Source: Corylus avellana (Eukaryota; Streptophyta; Magnoliopsida; Fagales; Betulaceae). From it: a DNA stretch of 64,000 bases. A model generated the notes under the pieces. It did no database searches, was not told where the DNA came from, and worked only from the letters and a program-made list of their open reading frames with translations. This document shows positions 36,610 through 50,799 of the stretch, piece by piece. The stretch is from the NCBI RefSeq assembly GCF_901000735.1, contig NC_081547.1, forward strand, positions 19,344,838 to 19,408,837, read 5' to 3'. Each line of letters begins with the position of its first letter. The first letter of the stretch is position 1. The position numbers and the translations under genes are program-made.

Positions 36610-37059
36610 TGACGGTGACTTTTCATTTTACAGTGAAACCCTAAACCATTAGTAGTAATCATTCTAAAATAGATGGAGGAAAAGATTTGCTATAGTCATA
36701 GTTTCATCACTCTAAAATAACATCAAGGAAAAGATTGACGCATCAAAGACAGTTGAAGTTTTTTTCTTTGATTTTCCCTTAGGGTTTCACCATAGATTTT
36801 CCTTTTGGGTTTCAACACAATCAACTTAAGATTTTACAAAATAAAATTTCACAAACCTTTTTCTACTTCCTAGTATAAACTTCATCTTCACTGTCTCCTT
36901 CCCTAAAAATTTTCTTCTTTATTTTCATCCTTCTCTGAAATTGTCGACATCAATAATGGAGGTGTTCTGTTGCTCAGGCAAGTGTTCTGTTGATGTGTGC
37001 CTCGATTGAAAGCATGGACCACAAAGGCAACCGATAATATAAAATACAAATAAGACTTT

Positions 37060-37610
37060 CATTTGGAAGAATCAACGAGGGAAAATTTAACCCACATTAC
37101 CTTCGACTTGAACCCTAGGTTTTCGCAGAATCACGATTTGGCATAATCAATGAGCCTACTACAATGGCAACGAACCCACCCATTTTCCTTCCAAAACCCT
37201 TTCAGTGAGTGAGTGTGGACAACAGGAGTGTGAATAGAACCCTAGCCTTAGATGGGAGTCTGAAGTGCTGGTTTGGGGATTTTAGAAGAAAAGACCTAGG
37301 TTTCGAAATAAACTCCCCCATGTACTTGCTGCGTAATTCTAATCAAATGCACCATTTCCAAAATGATGCATTTTGATCCTACATGTCGACTAAGACATGT
37401 AGGATCAAAACTTGGGACTAAGATGGCAACGCGTGAAACGGTACATTTAGTTAAGGATAGATAGACATTAAACAGTGGGGAGAAAATGTAACGGTTGGGC
37501 TTAATTCACCTTTTCGATTGACTTAGTGAGTAAAAATTCAAAAAAAAAAGAAAGTTAAGGGAGTTTTTTGTTTTCATGCGTTGACTCAGTGATTTGTTGA
37601 AAACTTTCAC
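37060..37610 (-). repeat. Right terminal inverted repeat of MULE copy 1
   Basis: Inverted partner of 29379-29930. It contains an inner hairpin TCCTACATGTC..GACATGTAGGA at about 37377-37406, also seen less perfectly in the left arm. Confidence 0.85.
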
Positions 37611-37698
37611 AAAAATAAATAAATAAGGACTAACATTTACTTCAGCACCTTCTCATTTATATGACAGTCACATAACAATCTACTAAATAACATTACTC

Positions 37699-38745
37699 CT
37701 AACATTTACCTTTCCAGTTTCCAACCCCTAGTTGGTACCTATTGAAAAAGAGTCTATTATCATATTGAAGGTTTAGTAAACATGGGATATGCATCATCCC
37801 AACTTCACCATCAACCATGGATGAAGAGTTTCTTGTTCTTGCTTTTGGATGTAGTAAGGTCACACAAATTGATTAAGAGATTTTAATTTAAAGGTTTTTT
37901 TTTTCCCCTTTCATATGGACAATCAAATTGTTAGGAGTCTAGAGTTGGAAAATTCAATGTCAAAACATCTTTGCCTGAAAGTTATAAGTTTAGATTTAAG
38001 TTGAAGCAATAGTTGATTGAAGACATGAGAATTCAATGTTGTGTACATATTCTATCTAACTAGTCAAAGTAAAATAATCATAATTTCAATTATGAAGTTA
38101 GATGAAAATCAACTTGGTGGTGTTGGAAAACTAATTCAAAATGCTATAATTTTTTAATATATGAATACTTTCTATTTTCAATATTTACTCGGTGAAAATG
38201 GACTATAAAAAGAAGACTAAAAAAGCTGGACAAAATAGCTTGTTCCAAGTGCTGTTCAAACGACCTTTAGAAAAAGGTATGTGGAAAGTGTTGTTCAAGC
38301 CAAACAGTGATGTGTGTCCTAAGTTGTGTTCCAAGTTAGGTTGAACTAGAGATGTTTTGAAAAACTTAGAAATTGGCAATGTTGCGAGCCCTGAGTCTCA
38401 TTTCAAGTCAATTCCAATTTGACATGATTTTAAAGAAGTTAAAGACTAACAATATCTCACGTTTCAAGTGGCATTCTGTGATTGACCAGTTGATGATTGA
38501 TCAATCTACACCATTGATCAATCTATGTTGACACAACCCTATCGAACAATCAATGAGGTATCGATCAATCGATGGTAGTCTGCATGCAAATAAAATTTGG
38601 ACACCTTCGTCACCATACAAGACCATGCAAGACTATTTAAGGATAGAGATGCCGAATGTCACCCATTTTCACTCCTCTTCAGACCTGGAACCCTAAAGAG
38701 AGAAAGTGAGAAAGAAGAGGAAGAAGGATACTTGAAGTTACTATA
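37699..38745 (+). other. Unassigned, LTR-like in its second half
   Basis: No gene. 38480-38580 carries about six variants of TGATCAATC/ATCGATCAATCGAT. A TATA-like GACTATTTAAGG follows at 38630, so this may be the U3/R of another LTR. Repeated at 57071-58115. Confidence 0.4.
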
Positions 38746-40150
38746 ACGCCTCGAAAATTAATTAACTCCTCGGCTCGTCTCCCAACCTTATACCTCGTAG
38801 GACAAGACTCAGGGACCTCTACTCCTTTAAAAGAGAAGATACTTAGCAGCAGAAAGTATTAAAGTTCTATAAACATTAATCTTTACAACCAAAGCATTAA
38901 CCAAGGCATCAAAGTAACTGAAATCACACTATACAAGTCATATTTGCAAGGGATCCATTCTATACCTTAATATGCAAGCATGCATCAAAGTTCTTAAGTC
39001 TACAGCATCACCCAAAAGTACTAGTTACCATAAACACCCGCCTAATCTCGCAATAAGTCCTCAAGCATCTCTCGGATTGAATCCTCCACAATAACCGGAT
39101 GCTTCGCGATATCCATCTTCTGCTAAACTATCTATAACAGTATAGTTGTACATATGGAGAAAAAAGGAAAATAATACAAGGGTAAGTCCGACGACTTAGT
39201 GAGTATAAATTGCACATGATATACCCGTCACTAAATTATGAACTCAGTTGTTTATAAAGCACATGCAACATTATGAGATGACAGTTTATCAAGAATGCAA
39301 TATAGATATAATATATGCTTATAATCATGAGTAACATGTCATAGTTCAACCGTATGGTCTACCCAAGATATTACCTCTTCTCAGAAGGGTTAGTGCTGTC
39401 CCGAGGGACCTATAATACAATGTCAGTGCCCCGACCATTGTACGCTACCGTCCACCACTAGTAGCTCGACCGAGTCCGACTTCGGGTGGCCCACACTACT
39501 ACAAATGTTTGTCCTGTGATGACCAAGCATTAGGGAATGGCTGCGCCAGTCATGAAAACCATTGGATCCAAGCCCACACACACACATATTTGACGGTAAA
39601 AGTTAACCTGTATAGTAAGCCCATGGCCGTTATCCCACACGTACCGATGTACTTTGTCATACAATGCAATTAATCACATCCGTCTTTTCCATGCATGCTT
39701 TTACAAGTCTCATCATTATCTTATTAATCAACATACGATTTCATAAAAGATAGTTCACAATAGTTCCATAATATATTTTATGAGAGTTGCAAAATATGCA
39801 TGTTTGATATATATAAAATAGACGTGCAATGCAGAAAAACTAACAACAAGCATCCATTTGAGTTTTTATTCACCCGGGTTGTAAGGCTCCTCCATGAAAT
39901 TCCCTTCAGGCTTCATAACCTCGAATTACTGAGAAAAGACCTATCATTAGTTCTAAATCCAACGAAAACGAACTTAGAACATGAAAACAGAGGCTATCAA
40001 ACAACTGGACAAAGTAGCGTTCCCTAGAACACTTCTGGCCGTACGTCCGCCCAGAAGGCTCGTACGTCCGGTCTCGTGGTTGTACGTCTACCCAGAAGGT
40101 TTAGGTAGAACCTCATTTGGTTTAACTATCCTCCTATCCTCCCAAAGTAG
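38746..40150 (-). mobile_element. Type-D LTR fragment, copy 1
   Basis: Shares the GGTCTACC..GATATTACC / CGAGGGACC / GCTACCGTCCACC block with 16840-17160. In minus orientation a CGTACGTCCG word block lies at 40110-40020, near the U3 start, as in the other D copy. The LTR start is missing because a type-C LTR abuts at 40151. Confidence 0.5.
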
Positions 40151-41413
40151 CTATTTTATTTCATTTTTGTATTTTCTTTGTTTTATAGGTTTTTGGAAGA
40201 AAAGAAAGCGTTTACGGAAAAGTTCCAACCTTAAAGGGCAAATTGGAAAGACCTAGAAGATATTATTAAGCTTAACCAACCATAATATGATGTGGTTAAG
40301 TTTAATCAAATAAAGGAAAGGATTAAATCAGAATTTCTCAAATTGGAGTCAAAATCGGATTGGATTCAAATTTGGATTCTGCACATGTCTTCATATTTTG
40401 ATCATAACTTTCATTTCAAATATCTGATTGAGGTGATTCAAGCGGCATTGGAAATTTAACTCAAAATTATATAAATCGTTGTGAAATAATACTTTCCTAA
40501 TTTGGACTGTCGCTATGCCAATATTACCCCGCAAGATAGGAAAGCAATTCTGAACGAATCCTATTCCGATTTGGACTTAGGTTTTTTTTATCTTTATTGG
40601 ACTAGGACTTAAATCTCCAAATTTTCTAGGATTACTAGGGCTTCTAGGACTCTCCTAAGCTCTATAATATACCTCTAAGCCTCACAATTCAATACACAAT
40701 TTGAATGAGACATTGGAGGTTACTTCTAGAAGCGGTTTTCGGTTCTTTCTTTACCTCTTCTTTTTAGTTTTATTTTAATTATGTGTAATTAAATCTTAAG
40801 GAGGGCTAGATTGAAACCCTAATTATATTTATTTAATATTTCAATATTGGCGCCCCTGTGATAATCATATTGTGTTGCTTAACTTGATTAATTCATATTT
40901 TCTTGAATTCCTCATATATATGTGATTGGCCATTATATGCATGTAGTATGGATTAGTTAATTAAATCAATTTGGATGATCGAGTCCTGGGTTTAATAAGA
41001 GTAACAAAAGAAATTCACACCGGCTTCTTGGATTAATCAACATGGAAAACCGGGAGTAGATACCCATGCCCTAAGCCTCATGTGTTTGTCGATTTCCATA
41101 GTTTTATGCTTTCTTAAAGAACAAATTAGTAGACATCTATGCTAAATTCTTTAAGAAAGAAAAGAATTAGAGTAGACACCCATGCCTAATTCGTTGCTTA
41201 GGAAAATCAATAGCTTAAGGAGTAGGCACCTATACCCTTAAGTTAGCAAACATTAGGTATTCATAATATGATTGGATCATTGGCATATTGTTATATTATC
41301 TAAGTATGATTAGTGGCGGATATCAATACCCTACCTTTTCATTTATCTTTATATCTTTTTGTTTCTTTTTCATAATATCAATTTAGTGACAATTTGATAT
41401 TTTTAATTACTTC
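40151..41413 (+). mobile_element. LTR of type C, truncated, copy 1
   Basis: Has the 3' half of a type-B LTR (GGGCTAGATTGAA.CCC, TATTGGCGCC, the TAGACACCCATGCC words) but the U3 middle of the type-A LTR at 9374 (GAAGATAT.ATTAAGCTTAACCA, GGAGTCAAAATCGGATT). About 75 bp of the 5' end are missing. The 3' end is cut by the gap at 41414. Confidence 0.7.
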
Positions 41414-41513
41414 NNNNNNNNNNNNNNNNNNNNNNNNNNNNNNNNNNNNNNNNNNNNNNNNNNNNNNNNNNNNNNNNNNNNNNNNNNNNNNNNNNNNNNN
41501 NNNNNNNNNNNNN
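41414..41513. other. Assembly gap (100 N) between the two 20-kb copies
   Basis: Exactly 100 N. The left side is in the middle of a type-C LTR. The right side starts inside sequence equal to 20608. Confidence 0.98.
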
Positions 41514-42772
41514 GAAGTTCAAGATGAAACTTTAGGGCTGGAACAGGATCCTCTCCAGTTCATTTGAACTGGAGAGTGTCTAGTTAGTTATATTTGAAAG
41601 ATATTTTTGTCTTTTCACTTTTTGAGATAACAACAATTCTCCTCCAATATAACTAACTACATATGCTCTATTTAGGCCCTTACCCCTTCCTCATAGGTTT
41701 CGCGTATTCTTAAAAGAACTTCTGGTACAATTCCAATGACCTAGTGTGAACAAACTAGTGAGTCTGACTTCAGGTGGTCAACACTACTAACAATGCTGTA
41801 TGGTTGTGACCACCATGCGTACATGGTTGCTCTGGTGACTCAACTGGTTACTTGGATCCAATGGCAAACACATAAAACAAATTGGACCATAGGACATAAT
41901 CGTAGCACATGACACAAGGTCATATCATACGATGCCACTTATCTGATATTTCTTTTATTTGTATGCATGAAAAAATACTTATACGAATTCATCATATCTC
42001 ATAAACTCAATTATAGATCATGCGTACAAAGGAAAGAGTCAACATGTTCATTAGGTATAATTTGTCCAAGTAAAAGTCATGCATGCTTTCATTCATATAA
42101 ACATAGTATTCTAAAATCATATCAAACAGATAACAATATCCAGGTGAGATTTACTCATCTGAGTCGTAGGAAAAGTTCTCAACACCGACCTTGAACTCAC
42201 CAATATGGTTCTCTTCAAAAATCTAGTGTTATACAACTCTCTTTGACCAAAAACACTGATCTATGACCTAAACCCTAAATTGGAATGCTTATGATCGATC
42301 TTGTGAAGGGAGGATCAACCCTGTTTAGGGAAGGATTGATTCTTTTGAGGGAGGATCGATCATTGACTGAGGAGGGTTGATCCTGGATTGGTATAAACAT
42401 TTTGTGTTGCATCCAAAATACTCACGAATCCCAAAACGACTCTACTAAACCCTAGGATTATTTCTAAGGTCTCTAAAAATTCTAAGGGCTCACTCAACTC
42501 AAAATCTAAGATTTACAATAGTAAAAACAAACTCTATATAACCAACTTGTTATAGTCTCTAAAGATATTAAACAACAACAACAACAATCAAGCAACGCTC
42601 AAACGTTCTAGACGCATCTAATATGGCACTTGCTTATGATCATTATGAGCTAGTATTTGTATCACCATTGTTCAATGTAGACAATATTTTATATGGGTGG
42701 CCTTTTCAAATGATGCTTGATCTAGTATCAGACCTTATGGAATAATATCTTCTTGGTGGAGGTTGGGAAAGT

Positions 42773-44376
42773 TGATAGGTAATTTCTAATGAAATGGATG
42801 AATGTGGAAATGTGAATGGAAATGGTATTGATAATGAACTCCAATTAGGGCTGGAGACAAACCACAAGTGAATCCAATTAGGGCTGGATACAAACCACAA
42901 AGACATACGTCTAGTTCATTCTCCGATTATCATTAATAACCAAATGGTCTTTAAATAGAAATACAAGTAGATAACGCTTAAAGTGATAACACCTAAAGTT
43001 ATAATATTTAAATTCAAATAACCTAATCTTAATATTAAATAAACTAATACTAATTTAAATAGTCTAATCCTAATGAATTGGAACTGCATTCCAATTCAAC
43101 TATTATCCTAACTAATCATAACCTTATCCCTATCATTACTACCCTATCATAATCATAATCATAACCATATCCCTATCATTCCTACCCCTTAAAAGGACTT
43201 TGTCCTCAAAGTCCGACTAGATAGAACTAGAAATTTAAACTAATACCACTAAAAAAAAAAAAAATCTTATACATAACTCATTCTTTTTCTTTTTCTTTTT
43301 ACTAGACCAAACAAAGAATACAAAACGTCTTCTTCTTCTTTTATTGTTCTGAATAGAGAACGTGAATAGGCCATTCTTCTTCAAGATGCTTATTCGTTTA
43401 TGGTGAAGATGGGCCTGGTGCTTGTTGGATCTGCAGCCGCGATGAGTGGTGATGAGGCATGCAGCTGTCGACAGTGGTTAAAAGGAACAACGGTGCTTGT
43501 GGGGACGGTGTCGTGGGATGCGGGATCCAATAATTGTTGGTATGGCATGGGTTATGCAACTTGTGCTCCTGAGTTTTGGTGGTTGGGCAAGTGGGGTTGA
43601 CTTAGGTGATGGAATCTGTACCGAGTTTTGTCACGAAGAAGAACTCAATTCCTTAGTTTCTTTCTCTAGATGACATGAAGACTCATCATGGCATTAGTGA
43701 AATGTGCTAAAAACTCACCAAGGAATTCGGCAAAGTGTGCTGAAAGCTCCTTTAAGATATGTTGAATGCACTCAGTTGTTTAGGTTAACTTCTTAATGGA
43801 CCCCTTGACCTCCAGCATATTGACTTCGAGCTTTTGGATCTGCTTTGCGTCTGTAGCCATGGCGGCGATTTTGGTTTAGTGGGAAGTGGATGGTGGTAAT
43901 GGTTATGGAATTTTTCAGTAGGGTGATCGCAATGGCTCGTTAGGGGTATTTTCTGGTTTGTGCGGAACTGGATTGAAATGGCTCTGATACCACTTGATAG
44001 GTAATTTCTGATGAAATGGATGAATGTGGAAATGTGAATAGAAATGGTATTGATAATGAAATCCAATTAAGGCTGGATACAAACCGTAAAGACATACCTC
44101 TAATTCCTCTAATTCATTATCCGATTCTCATTAATAACCAAATGATCTTTAAATAGAAATACAAGTAGATAATGCTTAAAGTGATAACACCTAAAGTTAT
44201 AATATTCAAATTCAAATAACATAATCTTAATATTAAATAAACTAATACTAATTTAAATAATCTAATCCTAATGAATTGGAATTGCATTCCAATTCAACTA
44301 TTATCCTAACTAATCATAATCTTATCCCTATTATTCCTACCCTATCATAATCATAATCATAACCTTATCCCTATCA
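42773..44376 (-). mobile_element. Non-autonomous LTR retrotransposon, copy 2
   Basis: Identical by eye to 21876-23479. LTRs 42773-43178 and 43995-44376; Met-tRNA primer-binding site at 43980-43992 on the minus strand. Confidence 0.85.
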
Positions 44377-45674
44377 GAAGCACAAACATTGAACTCGAGG
44401 CTGAAGCTTCGAGCTTTTCCTCTTGGTTGCCATATATGATATGGAGTTGAAAGAATCGGATAGCTTTTGTTAAAGGCTGACTTTTTTTTATCTATTGGCC
44501 GATGTAGGAAAAAAGAAGAAACATATATAGAAAACAAAGATAAATTTCACGTTAACTCAAAATCTCACCAAAATAATGATAAGAATAGGTTGAATTACAG
44601 TCTCGTAATTAGTCTTGATTGAGTCTCACCACCAAAGAGAAAATGAGATACCCCTCCAGCAGAATATATGTTTATTTATCATTCTAATCTGTCTTCGTAG
44701 GAGTACAAAAAAACACTTAAGACTCGTAACAAAAATTTTGACTTTAATTTGACTGAATTTTTGGCTAAACTCATTATTAAATTATAAAATAATATAACTC
44801 TTAAAAATTAAATATTAATAACCTAAATAATTTATAAAACCTAAATAAATCTAAAGAGATAATTAACTTAACTCTGTCTTCCCGTGTCATTGGCAGAGAC
44901 GTTAAAGTTCCCTGTGAGGGCTTGAGAATCTTCCTGCAACACCAAATAAGTAGCAGAAGAGGGGAAGTTGAGCAACCAAAATTAATTATCTGCACCTTCC
45001 TTTTAAATAATTTATTGCGAAGACCCCAATCAGGCAAATCACACGGCATGTTCCCAATCACCTAATCAATCAGACGGCCAAGGCTAAATCCCACAAAACC
45101 ACCAAACCACAACAGCCCTAGGATCTGTCCAGCTTAGAACAGCAGATGCTCTATATGTCATTCCCTTCCTTATGTTTAGGAAAAATTTCAAAAAAATCAC
45201 AAAAACTTACTCACATCAGATTTCCTACACTTAACCAACCCTCAAGAGTTGCTACAGTGCTTCACAATGTATAAGGAACCACTTTTGGTTCCTTATATAT
45301 ATATCTAAACATTTATCTTTCATATTTTTGTCTTGGGGATTGTGTTGAAATTTTGTGAAAAAAGTAAAGGTAGGTGAGGAACTTGTAGTTTGTAAAGAAA
45401 TAATATTTTAATGGTATAGAGAGAAGTTATTGTGAAATATATTTTCATAGGGAAGTAAAAAGTAGTTTTGTACCTTAAACTTATGAAAAATTAAAAAGAA
45501 GCTGCTGCAGTCCCCACACTTCATGCGACCACTAAGTCTTAGTTGACCTGTCCTCTCTATTCACTAGCTATAAGAAGTAGCCGTTTAGACAGTTTTTATT
45601 ATTTATAAACCCATCAAACAAAGCTGAAGCAAATATATAGCCAAATTAAAGTACCTTAAAAAAAAAAAGAAAAA

Positions 45675-48600
45675 ATGGCAAAAGAAGTTCTTGGACTTGA
45701 ACTTACAGAGCTTAGGTTGGGCCTCCCAGCCCCAGGTGGCGGTCATAGTATAGCGGAGAAAAATGAGAAGAAGAGGGTGTTTTCAGAGATTTCTGGTGAT
45801 CGGAATAAGACCCAAGTCGTGGGGTGGCCTCCGGTGTGTTCGTACCGAAAAAAGATTAGTTTGCATCATGAGAAAGATGATCATGATCACCTCCAAAGAT
45901 CGAAAATTTACGTGAAAGTTAGCATGGATGGAGCACCAATTATGCGCAAGATTGATCTCAGCATGCACAAAGGCTACTCCGATCTGGCGGTAGCATTGGA
46001 GAAGCTCTTTGATTGCTTTGCCATCGGTGAGTGGTCTTATTTTCGTTTCTATATATATATATATTAATTAGATAGAAATTGTAAAAGCTTTGGCTTAACC
46101 AAGCAAGGGTATATTTTGCGTTTTGGTTGCTCTAGATGTTTGAGTCGAATTAGGATTCTCTTCGATTCATTTAAACTGGAGAATATTAAATTAGTAAAAA
46201 TATATTTTTGTCCTCTCAAACCCAATTCATTTGAACTGGAGACGATTCTGTTCCGTTTGAGTTGGTTTGGATTTAGCATTCTTTTATATGCTTTGTCCCT
46301 TGCCTTATATATATATATATTTTTTTTTTTCCAACTTATTTTATTCTGAAAAAAAAAGAAAAACTTAATTAGGTCTTTGTTTGCATATATCTAGCTGAGC
46401 AAAATTTGTAATACGCTATTCAAATTTTATATTTTTAGAATTCATTCTCCGAGAGAACTGCTATTTTATTTTGTGAAACGAACACCACCCAACCCCCCCC
46501 CTTCTTTTTTTTTAATGCTTTCTAAAGTGTCTTTAGTCTTCTTTTTCCTTTTTCTTAACAATAGCAAAATACATGGGTATCCTTAAAAAAAGAAACATTG
46601 ATTCTGCCTTCTTCAGATAAAATTATCAATTTTGTTGTGAAAATTGCTTTTGAAAAGTGACTTCTTTGCAAAATTTATGAAATTAATGTGATAGTTGATA
46701 CTAAAGCTGCTGCAGGAGAAAAACTTTTTCTATAAACTGAAATGTAGAAATTAAATATATTAGTGGTGAATTAACTCTCTCTAATCACTGATTTTTGTAG
46801 TTTAATAGTATTTTTTTTACACTACAAAAGTAAAACACTTGGATGTAACTGTTCATAGGTATTGGTGGAAACTATATGTAATTAAGACATATATTCCGCT
46901 ATTAAAAAACAAAGTATTGAAAAGATATAGAAATAGAAAAATGCTAGATACATAATTTTATCAAATAATGCTGAGGGGCACTCCTAACTAAACTTTTAAT
47001 TATTCCTTGTAAAAAAAAAATTAAAAATTAAAAAAAATTAAAAATTTAACAGTTCATTGAGACATGAGAGTACCACGTCAACAATGTTGGGTAGAATTAT
47101 AATATCTAGCATTACTCATAAAGATAATAAAATCCTACCCATATTATAAGTAATTAATTAAAGTCAATTAAGTAAAAGTAAACAAATAAATTACAAAGAT
47201 ATGTAGTTCCCACAAACAAAAACAAGAAGACATTAAATAATGCTGCTTATATGTATATATATACATGATCTGTTGACAGGTGATCAGGCGTTGAAGGATG
47301 CTGAGAGTTCCAAACAAGTTCCGATTTATGAAGACAAAGATGGAGACTGGCTGCTTGTGGGAGATGTCCCCTGGGGGTAAATTAATACCCTCTAACTAAT
47401 CTATCTCATTTATCAGTATTTTACTCTATATATATGAAAAATTACTAATAATAATTCATGAAAAAAAAAATTATTCACTCTTCCAAATAATAGAAAGATG
47501 AGTTCAAATTTTTAAAAGCAAAAAAAGAAAAGAAAAATTGATTTAAATTTAAGTGCAATGTTTGTTGGAAGTTAAATATAATAAATACTTTCGGTTTAGC
47601 ATACTTTAGTCACTTTTTTGGATGGATATGGAGAGTTACAAGTTTATCAGGTTCACGTTCTCCTTTCTATTTAGATCAAGAGTGGGAGACCTCCTTCTTG
47701 TAACCCTTTCCTGTATTCAATTAAAAAAAAAAAAAAAACGAAGTCCCAATCAAATTAGATAATTGTATTAACAAAAAACGATAAATACAAAATATAGACC
47801 GTTTTTGGATTTTCAGGCATCTACATTACTGTTTCGTGTAGCGTATGATAGTAATAGACGTGTTAATTATGAGTCAATTGACCGGCCGGGGGAAGATTCG
47901 TATTGAGTCAATTCCCCGTGTTTAACAAGCAAAGGCTTCTACTGCATATATCAGAAGAAAAAACATTGAAAAAGAATGGTCGTTTGTTATTATTATAAGG
48001 TTGAATCTAGTTACCAGGAAAATTTGCATTGAAATTGCGACCTGTTTTATCATATATATAAGTTTGCGTAATCATGAAATTATGCACCATTCTGGGAAGT
48101 CAACATTATTTTGTGTAGTTTTTCTTTGGTCTACAAAAGCGGTATATATGCTGGTTATGGTTCTTGTTCTCACAGTTAGAAACAAAAATTTGACGACGGA
48201 TTTTCTCGTCAGTGGAAAAAGTAACGGTGCCAATTTCATTCTTCGGCTTTGGAACATCAACAAAACAAACTACCCTATCTTGGACCCGCCACACGCTACC
48301 CATGACTGACCACTGAGTGTTGCATTGTTGGTTAGGGGGTGTACATGCGGATGCAATTATTTACAATATTTGCAGCTGTGTTCACAAAATGCTGATATCA
48401 GTGTTAGATATCCACATCTGCATTTGCATCATGTTTTTACTAACTCGATCCGTGCAATTTTTGTTCTTATTATCTGCTATCTGCATATTAAGTAATAAGC
48501 TTTTATGCCTATTTTATTCTTTTTGGCCTTTTTTGAGTATTTATTAGAGCCTATTATTATTTTAAAAATAATTTGGGCTGAATTTTAGTGTTTTGGGCTT

Positions 48601-49396
48601 GTTTTAATATATTTTAAGCCCCAATGTTTTGAAAACTATATTGATTTCATATATATATATTTAAAAGAATGTAAACATAACCTATACTTAACCCAAAACA
48701 ACTTCATTTTGGTATTAAACACCAAAACCACATCATTTTGGTAAATTTATTAAATATAATATATAGAGGCTATTGCTAATTGCATCTGCATCTGCATCTG
48801 ATGTGCTGATAGTGAATAGCGGATGCCGGAGGTTAATATCCGGATACGCGTACAATTGAGAATGTTGTAACTGGAATGCATTATTAGGAAGAAGGAAGAA
48901 GGCTTCTTGGCCACATTTCCAATTAAGTATCAATAGAATATGAACTAAATGATTACATTCATTATCTTTTATTTGTTTAAATTTATAGGATAAGTGTTAA
49001 TTTAAAATGGTATCAAAGTAAAGGTTCTGAATTCGAATATTGTCTCTGTTGCTAATATCATATTTCAATTAAATATTTCACGTATTTGACGTCACTTATT
49101 AACGTAATGCACCACTTAATTAATACTTGCTTCTTAATTGGGTATTGAGAAGGGTCCTAATTTATTTAATTAAATGCTCCTAGTTCTCATAAATTATCTT
49201 CTTTCAAATCATTTTATTTGTTTAAAAAAAACAAAAAAAAATTATCTGGCTGCAAGAGCTTAGTAATCCATGTTATAATTTTTACAGGATGTTTATTGAG
49301 TCATGCAAGAGGCTGAGGATAATGAAGAGATCAGACGCCCAAGGTTTTGGACAGCAGCCCACAGGAAATATAAAAGATTCGAGACTATCTAAATAA
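45675..49396 (+). CDS. Aux/IAA auxin-response repressor, copy 2
   Basis: Exons 45675-46026, 47280-47376 and 49288-49396 encode 185 residues. Exons 1 and 2 are the same as in copy 1. Exon 3 lacks one ATC triplet, so it reads MKRSDAQGF where copy 1 reads [10 protein letters not shown]; the shorter form fits the family consensus (KRSDA). The EAR motif, GWPPV degron and PB1 residues are intact. Intron 1 is complete here (1.25 kb) with a C-rich tract at 46482-46501. If the duplication is an assembly artefact, this and copy 1 are two alleles of one locus. Confidence 0.94.
48660..48885. other. Copy-2-specific segment in Aux/IAA intron 2
   Basis: About 215 bp present here but replaced by a TATATA run in copy 1 (28390-28430). 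Contains three GCATCT triplet-like units (TTGCATCTGCATCTGCATCTG) and GGATACGCGTACAA, which echoes in inverted form TTAGGGGGTGTACATGCGGATGC at 48331-48354. The pair may be the ends of a small hAT-like element whose right end was lost from copy 1. Confidence 0.4.
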
Positions 49397-50799
49397 TTGA
49401 TGTTGGTTGTTTAGTTAATTAAGAACACGGACAATTCCTGTTGAAATTATCACGAATGTGATACTTTGCTTCTTTATTTGGGATAGGACCATACAGATAG
49501 AAAAGATATTTCACCTCCTCATAAATTGATGTGCTATTAATTAATATATGTAATCACAATTTGTTCTTGAAATTAAAGGTAAGTAAAATGAAAATGAAAC
49601 TACGTAAGAGTAGTATAAAAGATTTGAGTAATATTATTTAGTAGACTGCTATATGACTGATTTACAACTTGATGATGTGGCAGTAAAAGTCAGCTATTAG
49701 ATTAGTACTTGTAAAAAATAAAGGAAAAATTTCTAATAAATCCCTGAGTCCAATGTGTGAAAACAAAAAACTCTCTTAACCTTTTTTTTTTTTTTTTTTT
49801 TGGAATTTTTACTCCCTGAGTCCATCGAAAAGGCGAATTAAGCCCAACCGTTACATATCTCCCAAATGTTTAACGTTCGTCTATCCTTAACTAAACGCAC
49901 TGTTTCACGCATTGTCATCTTAGTCCCAAGTTTTGATCCTATATGTCACAGTCGACATGTAGGATCAAAACACACCGTTTTGGAATTAAGGGCAAAATGG
50001 TGCGTCTGATTAGAATCGCGCAGCAGGTACATGGGGGAGTTTATTTTGAAACCTAGGTCTTTCTTCTAAAATCTCCAAACCAGCACTTCACACTCCCATC
50101 TAAGGCTAGGGTTCCATTCACACTCCCGTCGTCCACATTCACTCATTGAAAGCATTTTGGAAGGAAAAGGGGTGGGTTTGTTGCCATTGTAGTGGGTTCG
50201 TTGATTCTGCCAAATCATGATTCTACGAAAATGATTCTGCCAAATGAAAGTCCTGTTTGTATTTTATACTGTTTGTGGCGTTTGTGGTCCATGTGTTTTG
50301 GTCGGTGTGGGAGTAAGAAAAGCTTTTTGTTTGTTCTTTATTTCCTTTTTCATTGTGAACTTTTGGGGTTTAGTGGTTTTGTCCATAATAGCCAAGGTTT
50401 GTGCATTTGTGGGTCGTGTTTTGTCCCCAAGGTCGTGTTTTGACAATTGGATGTGGGTCATGCATGTTGAGAGGGTTGGGAGTAATTACAACAAGAATTT
50501 GTGGTATTTTGGTAGTTGAGGGATGTTTATGTGAATGAAGTAACCTGTGCACATGGGTTGTGTCATTGTCCACTATTTATCATGTTTTTTTTATTGAAAT
50601 CATGGTTCAAATGCTTGCCAATACATGCAATGTCTCTGTTGTCTTTCATGCAATGTTGACATGTTCACAATGCATTCTTCTTCTTCTTATGTTTTTTTTT
50701 TAACTCTAATTGCACTAAGAACTTTGTTTACTTCAACTTATATTGTAACTAAGGTTAACTGTGCTCTAATCTTTGCCACAGATATGTTGGTCAATGCAA

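Larger units (their letters stand above)
29291..37698 (+). mobile_element. Autonomous-type Mutator-like element (MULE), copy 1, with nested LTR
   Basis: Inverted repeats of about 0.55 kb (29379-29930 and 37060-37610) enclose a mudrA-like transposase pseudogene (+), a type-A LTR with part of its leader (33669-35410), and a GRF-like zinc-finger frame (-). The inverted similarity seems to continue outward, more weakly, to 29291 and 37698 (GAGTAAT.TTATTTAGTAGA in copy 2 and in the right flank), so the true outer ends are uncertain. Without the nested LTR the element would be about 6.6 kb. Confidence 0.8.
20608..41413 (+). repeat. Copy 1 of a ~20-kb direct duplication
   Basis: Matches 41514-60820 from end to end. 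By eye, 20608-27819 is identical apart from a 9-bp indel near 20987 and the N run at 25613-26234. 27820 to about 35850 differs by scattered substitutions and indels. 35870-38398 is again identical, and 38399-41413 diverges again. Copy 1 ends, and copy 2 begins, exactly at the 100-N gap 41414-41513. Confidence 0.93.

Noticed and set aside
29370..37619. AAAAATAAA on both sides of the MULE inverted repeats as a 9-bp target duplication
   Set aside because: It matches exactly, but in A-rich DNA, and weaker inverted similarity continues outside it, so the real ends may lie further out.
24778..49396. A tandem pair of Aux/IAA genes as a biological duplication
   Set aside because: The copies meet at an unsized gap and show mosaic identity, so an assembly artefact is the simpler reading.
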